DNA from: Thermosynechococcaceae cyanobacterium MS004
GTDB lineage: Bacteria; Cyanobacteriota; Cyanobacteriia; Thermosynechococcales; Thermosynechococcaceae
Direction: 5' to 3'
Assembly: GCA_022402525.1 (NCBI GenBank)
Contig: JAKRSB010000141.1
Coordinates: forward strand, 26,060-90,059
DNA: 64,000 bases
The notes beneath the pieces are model-generated. The model ran no database searches, was not told the origin of the DNA, and was given only the letters and a program-made list of their open reading frames with translations. Shown here in pieces: positions 37,997-47,768 of the stretch (position 1 is the stretch's first letter; every line of letters starts with the position of its first letter). The translations under genes and the position numbers were made by a program.

Positions 37997-38704
37997 TCAG
38001 GCTGTACCTAAGCGCACTAGCGAATGTTTAAGATTTGTACGCGCTTTCTCCTCAAATAAACTCCCAAAATGTTCAGTACAGTAAATGCTACTGCGCGACA
38101 GCAACGTTTCTAAAATATGTTGACGACCCGTACTAAACTGGACGTCCGACACCCAAAAATATTCTTCGCGTACTTGCCGCTCATATTCAGCAAATCTTTC
38201 TTCTGGTGCTCCCAAGATTGCAAGATCAATGTCGCAGAGAATTTGTGCATCATTGTCAGTAGGCTGCACTTGATGCTTCGTCGTTAAAATCAGATCTCTG
38301 ATACGTTGACTGACAAGTTTGCCTATCTCATATTCTTGAGCTACTTGTTCTGCCCACTGAGCACTTTGCTCCTCATTATTTGTTTGACGCGGATCGTAAA
38401 CTGCATCGTGGAACCATAGGGCAACCCCAACCTCCGCTGGGCTTCTGCATAACAGTCTGACATCTGAGAGGTAAGTCATACACTCTTCAAGGTGCATTAG
38501 GGTATGGTAGTGGCGCGCAGAGTCACTGTAGGCATTACATAGTTGGTGATAGAGGTTCTTTGAAGGAGAGTCACAGCCCAGCTCATTCCAAAGTCTGCAC
38601 CAGCTTTGAAAGTCTGTTCTTAGTTGAGACTTGGAACGCAGAGAAGCGTCTTTCATCCACTTAATGCTCATTCCTTTCGCACACTCTCTGGCCGCTCTTT
38701 TCAT
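37997..38704 (-). CDS. HD-domain phosphohydrolase-like protein
   Basis: This 235-residue protein belongs to a family of predicted HD-type metal-dependent hydrolases. The metal pattern is visible as HYHTLMHL (H near 66 and 71), ALWFHDAVYD (HD near 98) and a late Asp in CDIDLAILG. It is soluble and helical. The natural substrate is unknown, and nucleotides are a common guess for the family. ATGs at codons 12 and 17 are alternative starts. It is divergent from rpsB. Confidence 0.8.
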   Translation of the reverse strand: MKRAARECAKGMSIKWMKDASLRSKSQLRTDFQSWCRLWNELGCDSPSKNLYHQLCNAYSDSARHYHTLMHLEECMTYLSDVRLLCRSPAEVGVALWFHDAVYDPRQTNNEEQSAQWAEQVAQEYEIGKLVSQRIRDLILTTKHQVQPTDNDAQILCDIDLAILGAPEERFAEYERQVREEYFWVSDVQFSTGRQHILETLLSRSSIYCTEHFGSLFEEKARTNLKHSLVRLGTA

Positions 38705-38885
38705 TCAAAGGCAGAACCAGCGCCAAAAATTGAGTCTTGAACCAAGGCATGCCAGGTGCCCAATGTGCTATCCTAGCAAAGTTGTCTAAAAATCACACAT
38801 CTGAGAATTCGGGTGTTTCTGCCGTGCTTTTTGCCAGCCAGAAATCCGCTCAGGTGGAGGATAAACCCGAACAGGAGAATAAAAA

Positions 38886-39671
38886 ATGCCCGTACTAGGT
38901 TTGGCCCAAATGCTAGAGGCCGGGGTTCACTTCGGCCATCAAGCGCGCCGCTGGAACCCTAAGATGTCTGAGTATATCTTCACGGAGCGGAATGGAGTAC
39001 ACATTATTGACTTGGTGCAGACCGCCCAGCTCATGGATGATGCGTACTACTATGTGCGTTCCGCAGCAGAGTCTGGCAAGCGATTTTTGTTTGTGGGCAC
39101 CAAGCGCCAAGCGGCAGGCATCGTCGCCCAAGAAGCGCTTCGCTCCGGCAGCTACTACGTCAACCAGCGCTGGCTGGGGGGAATGCTCACCAACTGGACT
39201 ACTATCAAAACGCGGATTGACCGCCTCAAGGATCTGGAGCGCCGTCGAGATAGCGGTGTGTTTGACCTGCTGCCCAAGCAAGAGGCGGCAAAGCTGCGCC
39301 GCGAGCTAGAGAAGCTAGAGAAGTATTTGGGCGGGCTCAAGACCATGACTAAGCTCCCCGACGTGGTCATTATGATTGACGTGCGCCGCGAGTATAACGC
39401 CGTGCAGGAATGTCAGAAGCTTGGCTTGCCCATTGTGTCCCTTCTGGATACTAACTGCGATCCTGACTGGGTGGATATCCCCATTCCGGCCAATGACGAC
39501 GCGATTCGCTCTATCAAACTTGTGGTGGGCAAACTAGCCGACGCAATCTATGAAGGTCGCCACGGTGAAGTAGGGACTGAACCTCGTTATGACGACGAGC
39601 CAAACTACGACGATGAAGAAGATATCGCCTACGAAGATGAGGATGATTCTGAGGCTGGCGCAGACGGTTAA
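38886..39671 (+). CDS. rpsB: 30S ribosomal protein S2
   Basis: S2 binds the head of the 30S subunit and is needed for S1 attachment. The 261-residue protein begins [27 protein letters not shown], the classic S2 start, and has [16 protein letters not shown] and NYDEEDI-type acidic tail residues beyond the core (about 232-261). An AGGAG site sits 8 bases before the ATG. tsf follows in the conserved rpsB-tsf order, with an intervening hairpin. Confidence 0.99.
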   Translation: MPVLGLAQMLEAGVHFGHQARRWNPKMSEYIFTERNGVHIIDLVQTAQLMDDAYYYVRSAAESGKRFLFVGTKRQAAGIVAQEALRSGSYYVNQRWLGGMLTNWTTIKTRIDRLKDLERRRDSGVFDLLPKQEAAKLRRELEKLEKYLGGLKTMTKLPDVVIMIDVRREYNAVQECQKLGLPIVSLLDTNCDPDWVDIPIPANDDAIRSIKLVVGKLADAIYEGRHGEVGTEPRYDDEPNYDDEEDIAYEDEDDSEAGADG

Positions 39672-39730
39672 GACCTTTGAGAATGAAGACCTTTGAGAAT
39701 GAAATAGGGTCTTTTAGGAAAGGTCTTTGA

Positions 39731-39767
39731 GGGTGGATGGGGTTTGCATTGCCCACAACATCCACCC
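39731..39767 (+). other. Hairpin between rpsB and tsf
   Basis: A perfect 9-bp stem (GGGTGGATG with CATCCACCC) encloses a 19-base loop that can pair internally (GGG with CCC). There is no T run, so it is probably not a full terminator. It may be a processing or partial-attenuation signal. Just upstream a 17-base word, GACCTTTGAGAATGAA, is repeated in tandem (39671-39704). Confidence 0.5.
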
Positions 39768-39815
39768 GCCACATCTTTAGAGTATGTTGACGTTAAAAAT
39801 TCCTGAGGCAGCATC

Positions 39816-40559
39816 ATGGCAGAGATTTCCGCAAAAGTGGTGAAGGAACTGCGCGAAAAAACAGGCGCAGGGATGATGGATTGTAAGAAGGCGCTCACTG
39901 AGGTTGAGGGCGATCTGGAAAAGGCGATCGACTATCTCCGCAAGAAGGGGTTAGCCTCTGCTGGGAAAAAGTCCGGTCGGGTGACGGCAGAAGGGCTGGT
40001 GGGCAGCTATATTCACTTTGGGGGACAGATCGGTGTCCTGGTGGAAGTCAACTGCGAAACTGACTTTGTGGCTCGAAATGAAGAGTTTAAGGGGTTGGTG
40101 CAGGATTTGGCAAAGCAAATTGCGGCCTGCCCCAATGTGGTGTACGTGAGCGTGGGCGAAATTCCTCAAGATTTTGTGGAGCGGGAACGGGCGATCGCCT
40201 TGGGTTCTGACACCCTCAAAGGGAAGCCGGACAACGTGAAGGAAAAGATTGTGCAGGGGAAGGTTGATAAAACCCTGCGGGAGCTTTGTCTCCTGGATCA
40301 GCCCTACATTAAGGATCAAAGCATCACAGTTGAGGAGCTGATTAAGCAGGTCATCACTAAGCTGGGAGAAAATATCCAGGTGCGTCGCTTTAGCCGTTTT
40401 GTGCTGGGTGAAGGCATTGATAAGCCAATTTCTAACCTTGCTGAAGAAGTTGCGGCTCAAACCGGACAAGCGGCTGAGCCTAGTGCGCCCAGCGAACCTG
40501 CTCCGGTTGAAGAAAAAAGTAAAAGCAAAGGCAAGTCCGGAAAGTCTGGCAAAAAATAG
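39816..40559 (+). CDS. tsf: Elongation factor Ts
   Basis: EF-Ts releases GDP from EF-Tu during translation. The 247-residue protein opens [29 protein letters not shown] and contains [13 protein letters not shown], the two hallmarks. It lacks the second large coiled-coil domain of E. coli EF-Ts, as usual in cyanobacteria. The last 35 residues form a Pro/Glu then Lys/Ser/Gly-rich tail ([13 protein letters not shown]). A clear terminator follows 108 bases downstream. Confidence 0.98.
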   Translation: MAEISAKVVKELREKTGAGMMDCKKALTEVEGDLEKAIDYLRKKGLASAGKKSGRVTAEGLVGSYIHFGGQIGVLVEVNCETDFVARNEEFKGLVQDLAKQIAACPNVVYVSVGEIPQDFVERERAIALGSDTLKGKPDNVKEKIVQGKVDKTLRELCLLDQPYIKDQSITVEELIKQVITKLGENIQVRRFSRFVLGEGIDKPISNLAEEVAAQTGQAAEPSAPSEPAPVEEKSKSKGKSGKSGKK

Positions 40560-40667
40560 CTGACCCTGGAATGGCTAGTCTGCTGAACCTGCCGGCTGAA
40601 CCTAGAGGGTAAGCGGAGATGAGTACATTCCGTGAGGCTATTGAATCCTAAAGCCGCTGTCAGCGGA

Positions 40668-40698
40668 GGGCTACCTGATTAAGGTAGCCCCTTTTTTT
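40668..40698 (+). terminator. Rho-independent terminator of the rpsB-tsf unit
   Basis: A perfect 9-bp stem (GGGCTACCT with AGGTAGCCC) with a 5-base loop is followed by C and seven T. Confidence 0.92.
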
Positions 40699-40762
40699 GA
40701 GACGATGGCTAGAATTCATGGGCAAGAGCATCAGCATTTAGGAATACGGCTAAACTGCAAAT

Positions 40763-41614
40763 ATGGGAGCAACATTAGAACAGCTAAGCCAAGAATTGGG
40801 CGCGCTTAGGACAGCAGCGGCAGCGGTAGGGAGGGATCTTCGTCAAGTCTTGACGGAGTACGTCCAGGTGCTAGGGCGATCGCTCTCTCGGCAGTTGGGG
40901 CTATCTGGCTTTCACCTCTGCACTCAGGTTTACCCAGAAGCATTTCTGGCGCTTTCGGTCGCAGAAAGAGCGGCGCTTCAGCAGAATATTCAGACCCTGG
41001 GGCATCAGCTCAGCGCCTCATTGTTTGAGATTCTGCAGCCGCTAACGTCCCTGGATCTAGAGACAGCGGTTGACCCAAGCAGCCTTTTGGAAATTTGGGA
41101 AACCATGGAAACCGACATGATTGAGATTCTGCGAACCGGATCGCGTCGGATTAATGAGCAGTTCCAAGAGTCTCAGATCATGAAGGTCAAGTCCTTAGAC
41201 AAGCTGCTGGCGCTGGCGGCTGAGGCTCAAGATGCGGGCAGAAGCGTGACCAATCCACCCCATTTACTTAAGGCGTTGGTCGACCCTAAAGACCTTCTGG
41301 AAGAGAATTTGGAGCCGGTGGTTGTCATTTACCTCCAGATTGCCGATCTGGAGTTTACCCACTCGGAGCTGATGAGCTGGCGGCAAAAGCTGCGTCCGCT
41401 GCGCCAAAAACTCATGCAGGTACAGCAAACCTATGCCCAAAAGCAAGAGGAACATCTCACCGCAGAGGCGATCGCCGCATGGCGGGCAAGCTGGACTGAT
41501 ACACCATTTTTGAATGGAGCGTTTTCAAGCGGAGCGTCTTTAATCAAGAACGCTCTAAACGAAGCATCCGAAAGCGACGATGACCCCTTGGATGGAGGGG
41601 CGATGGGCGAATGA
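40763..41614 (+). CDS. Conserved-looking helical protein upstream of recG
   Basis: This 283-residue, largely helical soluble protein has no domain I can name. It is rich in Leu, Gln and Glu, with a coiled-coil-like stretch near 205-240 and an acidic C-terminus (ASESDDDPLDGG). Its stop overlaps the recG start by four bases (ATGA), which implies translational coupling and possibly a shared role in replication-fork repair. The recG link is inference from position only. Confidence 0.7.
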   Translation: MGATLEQLSQELGALRTAAAAVGRDLRQVLTEYVQVLGRSLSRQLGLSGFHLCTQVYPEAFLALSVAERAALQQNIQTLGHQLSASLFEILQPLTSLDLETAVDPSSLLEIWETMETDMIEILRTGSRRINEQFQESQIMKVKSLDKLLALAAEAQDAGRSVTNPPHLLKALVDPKDLLEENLEPVVVIYLQIADLEFTHSELMSWRQKLRPLRQKLMQVQQTYAQKQEEHLTAEAIAAWRASWTDTPFLNGAFSSGASLIKNALNEASESDDDPLDGGAMGE

Positions 41615-44097
41615 CGGAGCCAGTCCAATCCTCCCTTGCAGCAGCCTCTCCGGATTGGGGAAGGCTCCAGCGATCGCTCTCTATTGAGGCAGAGCGTGGG
41701 TTTTGTGACCTCCAGGGCAATCAGTTTCGCTTTAGCGAGTTTTTGGCCGTCAGTTTGGAGCAGGCGGCGATTCCTTCGGCGCAGGATCACTCCCGCTGTC
41801 AGGCGATCGCCCAAAAGTTTGGGTCTTACGGTGAACTTTCCTTGAGCCAGCGGCAGCATCTGGTGGCCGAAACGCGGCGTGTGCTTTACCAAATCCAGCG
41901 TGCTGAGATTCATGCAGCAGCAGCGACAGCGCCTAAAGTGATCCGTCAGGCGGCGGCAAAGGCCCCAACCGTATCAGAAAAGGCCACAGGAACCATTTCT
42001 CTGGATCAGTCCTTGATGTATCTGCCGGGCATTGGCCCCAAAAGTGCAGATCGGCTGGCAAAGCTGGGGCTATATAGCGTCCGGGATATGCTGTTTTACT
42101 ACCCCCGTGACCATATTGACTATGCCCGTCAGGTCAAAATTGAAGACCTAGAGGCCGGAGAAACCGTCACGATTGTGGCGAAGGTGCGGCGGGTTAACTG
42201 CTTTAATAGTCCCAAAAATCCAAAGCTCACTATCTTTGATATGACCGTCTCGGACGTGACGGGTCAGATTAAGCTGAGCCGATTTTATGCGGGCGATCGC
42301 TTTCGGAATCGGGGTTGGCAGGAGCGTCAGCTCAAGCAGTATCCGGTGGGGTGCGTGGTGGCGGCATCTGGGCTGGTGAAGGCCAATAAGTTTGGGCTGA
42401 CCCTTGAGGAACCAGAAATTGAGGTTTTAGAGCATACCCGCGACGAAATTGATTCCCTAAAAATTGGCCGAGTGGTGCCCATCTATCCCCTTACGGATGG
42501 CGTACCGCCAGATCTGGTACGCCGTGCTGTGGTGGCGGCACTTCCCGCCGCAAAATACATTCCAGAGCCGCTGCCGCTTGAGCTGCGAACCGCCTACGGA
42601 CTGGTGAGTTTACCGGAGGCGATCGCGCAGATTCACTTTCCTGAGTCCGCAGAGTCCCTGAGTCGGGCGCGGCGGCGGCTGGTCTTTGACGAATTTTTCT
42701 ACCTCCAGCTAGGGATGCTCAAGCGACGACTAGAGCAACGCAAGGTACAGCGCAGCGTTCCTTTGCAGGCCAGGGGCGAACTCATTGACCGATTTTACAG
42801 CGTCATTCCGTTTCAATTTACCGGCGCACAGCAGCGCGTCACCCAGGATATTTTGAGCGATCTGCAAGAAGCCACCCCCATGAATCGACTGGTGCAGGGG
42901 GATGTGGGGTCAGGCAAAACCGTGGTGGCGGTGGTGGCGCTGCTGGCAGCCATCCAGTCCGGCTTTCAGACCGCCATGATGGCACCCACTGAGGTCTTGG
43001 CCGAGCAGCACTACTATAAGCTCGTGGAATGGTTTAATCAGCTCCATCTCCCCGTCGAGCTGCTGACAGGGTCAACTAAGGCCGCAAAACGCCGCCAGAT
43101 TGCCGCCCAACTCCAGACCGGAGAACTGCCCCTACTGGTGGGCACCCACGCCCTGATCCAAGACTCGGTAGAGTTTCAGCGGCTGGGCCTCGTGGTCATT
43201 GACGAACAGCACCGCTTTGGTGTGCAGCAGCGGGCGCGGCTTCAGCAAAAGGGTCAGCACCCCCATGTGCTGACCATGACCGCCACTCCCATCCCGCGCA
43301 CCCTCGCCCTCACACTCCACGGCGACTTAGACGTGAGCCAAATTGACGAATTGCCCCCCGGTCGGCAGGCCATTCAAACCACCGTGCTTGCCCCGCGCGA
43401 TCGCGCTGCAGCCTACGACCTCATGCGCCGCGAAATTGCCCAGGGACGCCAAATCTATGTGGTACTGCCCCTCGTCGAAGAATCCGAAAAGCTAGACTTA
43501 CGCTCCGCCGTAGAAGAACATCAGCATCTCCAAGACAGCATTTTCCCTGACTTTACCGTTGGGCTGCTCCATGGCCGCATGAGTTCAGCAGAAAAAGAAG
43601 CCGTTATCGGTCAATTTCGCCGAGCAGAGCTGCACTTACTGGTTTCCACCACGGTCATTGAAGTGGGGGTTGATATTCCCAACGCTACCGTCATGCTGAT
43701 TGAACATGCCGAGCGCTTTGGCCTCGCCCAGCTCCACCAGCTTCGGGGACGGGTCGGGCGGGGTGCACACCAGTCTTTTTGTCTGCTCATGAATAGCTCA
43801 AAGGCAGAAACTGCCCGACAGCGGCTCACTGTATTAGAGCAGTCCCAGGATGGATTCTTTATTTCAGAAATGGATATGCGGTTTCGGGGGCCAGGAGAGG
43901 TCTTAGGGACACGCCAGTCTGGTCTACCCGATTTTGCCTTGGCCAGCCTTGTGGAAGATCAGGACTGCCTTGAGCTGGCGCGTCAGGCAGCAGAAACCGT
44001 GATTGCTGAAGACCCGCAACTGACGGGACTACCGTTAATGCAGAAGGAACTAGACTATCGCTACAGCCGACTCATGGGCGGCACAATCTTAACTTGA
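41611..44097 (+). CDS. recG: ATP-dependent DNA helicase RecG
   Basis: RecG reverses stalled replication forks and moves Holliday junctions. The 828-residue protein has an extra N-terminal region (about 1-125) before the usual wedge/OB domain, which is common in cyanobacteria. The helicase motifs follow: Walker A GDVGSGKT near 428, DEQHRFG (motif II), TMTATPIPRTLAL (motif III), the DIPNATVMLIEHAERFGLAQLHQLRGRVGRG stretch (motifs V and VI) and the RecG C-terminal GTRQSGLPDF. It begins in a four-base overlap with the preceding gene. Confidence 0.97.
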   Translation: MTEPVQSSLAAASPDWGRLQRSLSIEAERGFCDLQGNQFRFSEFLAVSLEQAAIPSAQDHSRCQAIAQKFGSYGELSLSQRQHLVAETRRVLYQIQRAEIHAAAATAPKVIRQAAAKAPTVSEKATGTISLDQSLMYLPGIGPKSADRLAKLGLYSVRDMLFYYPRDHIDYARQVKIEDLEAGETVTIVAKVRRVNCFNSPKNPKLTIFDMTVSDVTGQIKLSRFYAGDRFRNRGWQERQLKQYPVGCVVAASGLVKANKFGLTLEEPEIEVLEHTRDEIDSLKIGRVVPIYPLTDGVPPDLVRRAVVAALPAAKYIPEPLPLELRTAYGLVSLPEAIAQIHFPESAESLSRARRRLVFDEFFYLQLGMLKRRLEQRKVQRSVPLQARGELIDRFYSVIPFQFTGAQQRVTQDILSDLQEATPMNRLVQGDVGSGKTVVAVVALLAAIQSGFQTAMMAPTEVLAEQHYYKLVEWFNQLHLPVELLTGSTKAAKRRQIAAQLQTGELPLLVGTHALIQDSVEFQRLGLVVIDEQHRFGVQQRARLQQKGQHPHVLTMTATPIPRTLALTLHGDLDVSQIDELPPGRQAIQTTVLAPRDRAAAYDLMRREIAQGRQIYVVLPLVEESEKLDLRSAVEEHQHLQDSIFPDFTVGLLHGRMSSAEKEAVIGQFRRAELHLLVSTTVIEVGVDIPNATVMLIEHAERFGLAQLHQLRGRVGRGAHQSFCLLMNSSKAETARQRLTVLEQSQDGFFISEMDMRFRGPGEVLGTRQSGLPDFALASLVEDQDCLELARQAAETVIAEDPQLTGLPLMQKELDYRYSRLMGGTILT

Positions 44098-44178
44098 CCC
44101 ATCTAAACTTGACCCACCTAACTTAACCCATAACTAACCCCGTAATTAACCCAAAGTGAGTTGGATAAGGCGCTTGCA

Positions 44179-44214
44179 GCCCCTCGCCCCAAACCCCTCT
44201 CCGAAAGGCGAGAG
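44179..44214 (-). repeat. Dispersed G/C-rich repeat, copy 2 (inverted)
   Basis: This is the inverted copy of the element at 26722-26756. By eye about 31 of 35 bases agree. It lies in the 362-base gap between recG and carB. The rest of that gap has only TTGACCCA-type word repeats (44091-44155) and presumably the carB promoter. Confidence 0.7.
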
Positions 44215-44459
44215 TTTAATATTTTTGCCAAGACTTGAAGCCATCAAGCTCAATTTAGATATCAAGGCACACTTTGTAAAGCTGCATGGCAACCTATAAT
44301 CCATAAGGGTTGATTGAAAACTGTTGTAGCAGACCTTATTCGCCTGCATTCTGCTTCAGTCGGGGCCTTGCCCGTAGACTGATGAGCAGGTTGATCTGCT
44401 TTCACGGGTTGCGCTAATGGCCTTGTTGTCCTTCCATCGTTCTTTTTTGTGCCCCGCTT

Positions 44460-47400
44460 ATGCCCCGTCGTAACGATCTCCACAAAATTCTGCTGATTGG
44501 TTCTGGCCCCATTGTGATTGGCCAAGCCTGCGAGTTTGACTACTCAGGCACCCAGGCCTGTAAATCGCTCCGAGATGAAGGGTATGAGGTAATCCTGGTA
44601 AATTCCAACCCAGCCACCATCATGACCGACCCGGAAACGGCAGACCGCACCTACATTGAGCCGCTGACGCCGGAGATTGTTGAAAAAATTATTGCCCAGG
44701 AGCGTCCTGACGCGCTGCTGCCCACGATGGGCGGACAGACAGCGCTGAATTTGGCGGTGGCGCTGTCTAAAAGTGGCGTGCTGGAACGCTACGGGGTTGA
44801 GCTAATTGGGGCAAAGCTGCCTGCCATTGAGATGGCAGAGGATCGCAAGCTCTTTAAGGAGGCAATGGCGCGGATTGATGTTCCGGTCTGTCCGTCGGGG
44901 CTAGCAGAGACGATGGCCGAAGCAAAGGCGATCGCCCAGCAGATTGGCAGCTACCCGCTGATTATTCGTCCGGCCTTTACCCTGGGGGGTACGGGAGGCG
45001 GTATTGCCTATAACCAAGAAGAATTTGAGGCGATCGCCCAGTCTGGCCTAGACGCGAGTCCGGTGTCGCAGATTCTGGTGGAGCAGTCTTTGATTGGCTG
45101 GAAAGAGTATGAGCTGGAGGTGATGCGCGACCTCATTGATAACGTGGTCATTATTTGCTCTATTGAAAATATTGACCCGATGGGCGTACATACGGGGGAC
45201 TCTATTACGGTGGCTCCTGCCCAAACCCTGACGGATAAGGAATATCAGCGGCTGCGGGATGCCTCTATTAAAATTATTCGTGAAATTGGCGTAGAGACGG
45301 GCGGCTCTAATATTCAGTTTGCGGTGAATCCAGCCAATGGAGATATTGTCATCATTGAGATGAATCCTCGCGTATCGCGCTCCTCGGCTTTGGCCTCTAA
45401 GGCGACCGGATTCCCGATCGCCAAGATTGCCGCCAAGTTGGCCGTGGGCTACACCCTCAACGAAATTCCCAACGACATCACCAAGAAAACGCCCGCCAGT
45501 TTTGAGCCCAGCATTGACTATGTGGTCACCAAAATTCCGCGCTTTGCCTTTGAAAAGTTTCCCGGCTCGGAACCCGTCCTTACCACCCAGATGAAGTCCG
45601 TCGGCGAAGCAATGGCCATTGGCCGCACGTTCCAGGAGTCGCTGCAAAAGGCGCTGCGATCGCTCGAAACAGGCCGCTTCGGCTGGGGCTGCGATCGCGA
45701 TGAGGTTCCACCCACCCCCGAACAGCTTCGTGCTGGACTGCGCACCCCCAACCCAGATCGCATCTTTACCCTACGCCACGCCATGCTGGCCGGAATGACG
45801 GTTCAGGACATCTACGACATTACTGGCATCGACCCCTGGTTCCTCAATCAGATGCGATCACTCCTCGATACCGAGACTTTTCTCAGCGCCTCTTCCCTGG
45901 AGGCTCTAGATAAAACAACGCTCTGGCAGGTCAAGCGCCAGGGCTTTAGCGATCGCCAGATTGCCTACGCCACCCACACCACGGAAGACGAAGTCCGCAC
46001 CTACCGTAAATCCCTGGGCGTGGTTCCGGCCTACAAAACCGTAGATACCTGTGCGGCTGAGTTTGAGGCGCTTACCCCCTACTACTACTCCACCTACGAG
46101 CATGAGTCCGAGGTATTGCCCTCCGACAAACGCAAGGTGATGATTCTGGGGTCTGGCCCCAACCGCATTGGCCAGGGCATTGAATTTGACTACTGCTGCT
46201 GCCATGCCGCCTATGCCCTGAGCGAGGATGGGTTTGAAACCATTATGGTTAACTCCAACCCCGAAACCGTCTCTACGGACTACGACACCAGCGATCGCCT
46301 GTACTTTGAGCCGCTCACCAAAGAAGATGTGCTCAATATCCTAGAGGCCGAAAATCCTGAGGGCATCATCATTCAGTTTGGTGGCCAAACCCCACTGAAG
46401 CTGGCAGTTCCCCTTCAGGCCTACCTGAAAACCTCAGAACATACCCAGATTTGGGGCACCTCTCCCGACTCAATTGACGCCGCCGAAGATCGGGAGCGCT
46501 TCGAGAAAATTCTGCGAGAACTCAACATTACCCAGCCCCCCAACGGCATTGCACGGAATTTTGCAGAGTCCCTCGCCGTGGCCCAAAAGATTCAGTATCC
46601 GGTGGTGGTGCGCCCCAGCTATGTCTTGGGGGGACGGGCGATGGAGATTGTGTATTCCGACGCTGAGCTAGAGCGGTACATGACCTACGCCGTCCAGATT
46701 GAGCCAGATCATCCCATCTTGATTGATAAGTTTCTCGAAAACGCCATTGAAGTGGACGTGGATGCGATCGCAGACCATACCGGAAACGTGATCATTGGTG
46801 GCGTGATGGAGCACATTGAGCAGGCGGGCATCCACTCCGGCGACTCGGCCTGTACCTTGCCGACCTTATCCTTGAGTCCTCAGGCTCTCAACACCATCCG
46901 CACCTGGACAATTCAGCTTGCCAAAGCCCTCAAGGTCATCGGCCTCATGAATATTCAGTTTGCCGTCCAGGGGGAGCAGGTCTTTATCATTGAGGCAAAC
47001 CCCCGCGCCTCCCGCACCGTGCCCTTTGTGTCCAAGGCGATCGGACGCCCCCTGGCCAAAATTGCGGCAAGGCTGATGTCTGGCAAAACCCTCCATGAGC
47101 TAGGCATTACCTCAGAAAGCATTCCCAACTATATTTCCGTCAAAGAAGCCGTCCTGCCCTTTGAAAAATTCCCCGGCACGGATACCGTTCTGGGGCCAGA
47201 AATGCGCTCCACAGGGGAAGCGATGGGCATCGACCAAGACTTTGGCCGCGCCTTTGCCAAGGCTCAGCTTTCGGCGCACCAGCAAATTCCGCTCACGGGG
47301 ACGGTGTTTGTGTCCATGAGCGATCGCGACAAGCAGGCTATTATCCCCATTGCCCAAGACCTCATTAACCTGGGCTTCAAACTTGTCGCCACCAGCGGCA

Positions 47401-47693
47401 CTCGTAAAGCCTTGCAGGATGCTGGGTTAGAGGTTGAGCTTGTCTATAAACTCCACGAAGGCCGCCCCCATGTGCTGGACTGGATCAAAAACAGCCGAAT
47501 CAACCTGATTCTCAACACCCCCTTTGGGGAAGAGGCTCAGGCCGATGGACAGTCCATTCGCCGCGCTGCCCTGACCTACAAGGTGCCCATTGTTACCACG
47601 ATCGCTGGCGCAAAAGCCACCGCCGCCGCCATCTGTGCGCTCCAGTCCGACCCGCTGGAAGTTAAGGCAATTCAGGACTATCATGTTTCCTAG
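44460..47693 (+). CDS. carB: Carbamoyl-phosphate synthase large subunit
   Basis: CarB makes carbamoyl phosphate from ammonia (delivered by CarA), bicarbonate and two ATP, feeding arginine and pyrimidine synthesis. The 1077-residue protein has both ATP-grasp halves: each opens with a GSGP.RIGQ..EFDY motif (near 14 and 560) and has its own [19 protein letters not shown] segment. A C-terminal MGS-type regulatory domain follows (about 940-1077, FVSMSDRDK onwards). carA is not in the window. No clear ribosome site precedes the ATG. Confidence 0.98.
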   Translation: MPRRNDLHKILLIGSGPIVIGQACEFDYSGTQACKSLRDEGYEVILVNSNPATIMTDPETADRTYIEPLTPEIVEKIIAQERPDALLPTMGGQTALNLAVALSKSGVLERYGVELIGAKLPAIEMAEDRKLFKEAMARIDVPVCPSGLAETMAEAKAIAQQIGSYPLIIRPAFTLGGTGGGIAYNQEEFEAIAQSGLDASPVSQILVEQSLIGWKEYELEVMRDLIDNVVIICSIENIDPMGVHTGDSITVAPAQTLTDKEYQRLRDASIKIIREIGVETGGSNIQFAVNPANGDIVIIEMNPRVSRSSALASKATGFPIAKIAAKLAVGYTLNEIPNDITKKTPASFEPSIDYVVTKIPRFAFEKFPGSEPVLTTQMKSVGEAMAIGRTFQESLQKALRSLETGRFGWGCDRDEVPPTPEQLRAGLRTPNPDRIFTLRHAMLAGMTVQDIYDITGIDPWFLNQMRSLLDTETFLSASSLEALDKTTLWQVKRQGFSDRQIAYATHTTEDEVRTYRKSLGVVPAYKTVDTCAAEFEALTPYYYSTYEHESEVLPSDKRKVMILGSGPNRIGQGIEFDYCCCHAAYALSEDGFETIMVNSNPETVSTDYDTSDRLYFEPLTKEDVLNILEAENPEGIIIQFGGQTPLKLAVPLQAYLKTSEHTQIWGTSPDSIDAAEDRERFEKILRELNITQPPNGIARNFAESLAVAQKIQYPVVVRPSYVLGGRAMEIVYSDAELERYMTYAVQIEPDHPILIDKFLENAIEVDVDAIADHTGNVIIGGVMEHIEQAGIHSGDSACTLPTLSLSPQALNTIRTWTIQLAKALKVIGLMNIQFAVQGEQVFIIEANPRASRTVPFVSKAIGRPLAKIAARLMSGKTLHELGITSESIPNYISVKEAVLPFEKFPGTDTVLGPEMRSTGEAMGIDQDFGRAFAKAQLSAHQQIPLTGTVFVSMSDRDKQAIIPIAQDLINLGFKLVATSGTRKALQDAGLEVELVYKLHEGRPHVLDWIKNSRINLILNTPFGEEAQADGQSIRRAALTYKVPIVTTIAGAKATAAAICALQSDPLEVKAIQDYHVS

Positions 47694-47768
47694 CTCTATC
47701 CATGCGACTTACAAGACTCACAGTTGGTAATTTAAAAGAATTAGACCTAACGTATTGAGTCTTAATCT

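Noticed and set aside
45048..45647. 199-codon minus-strand frame opposite carB
   Set aside because: Shadow of carB. High GC third positions in the real frame create long antisense frames.
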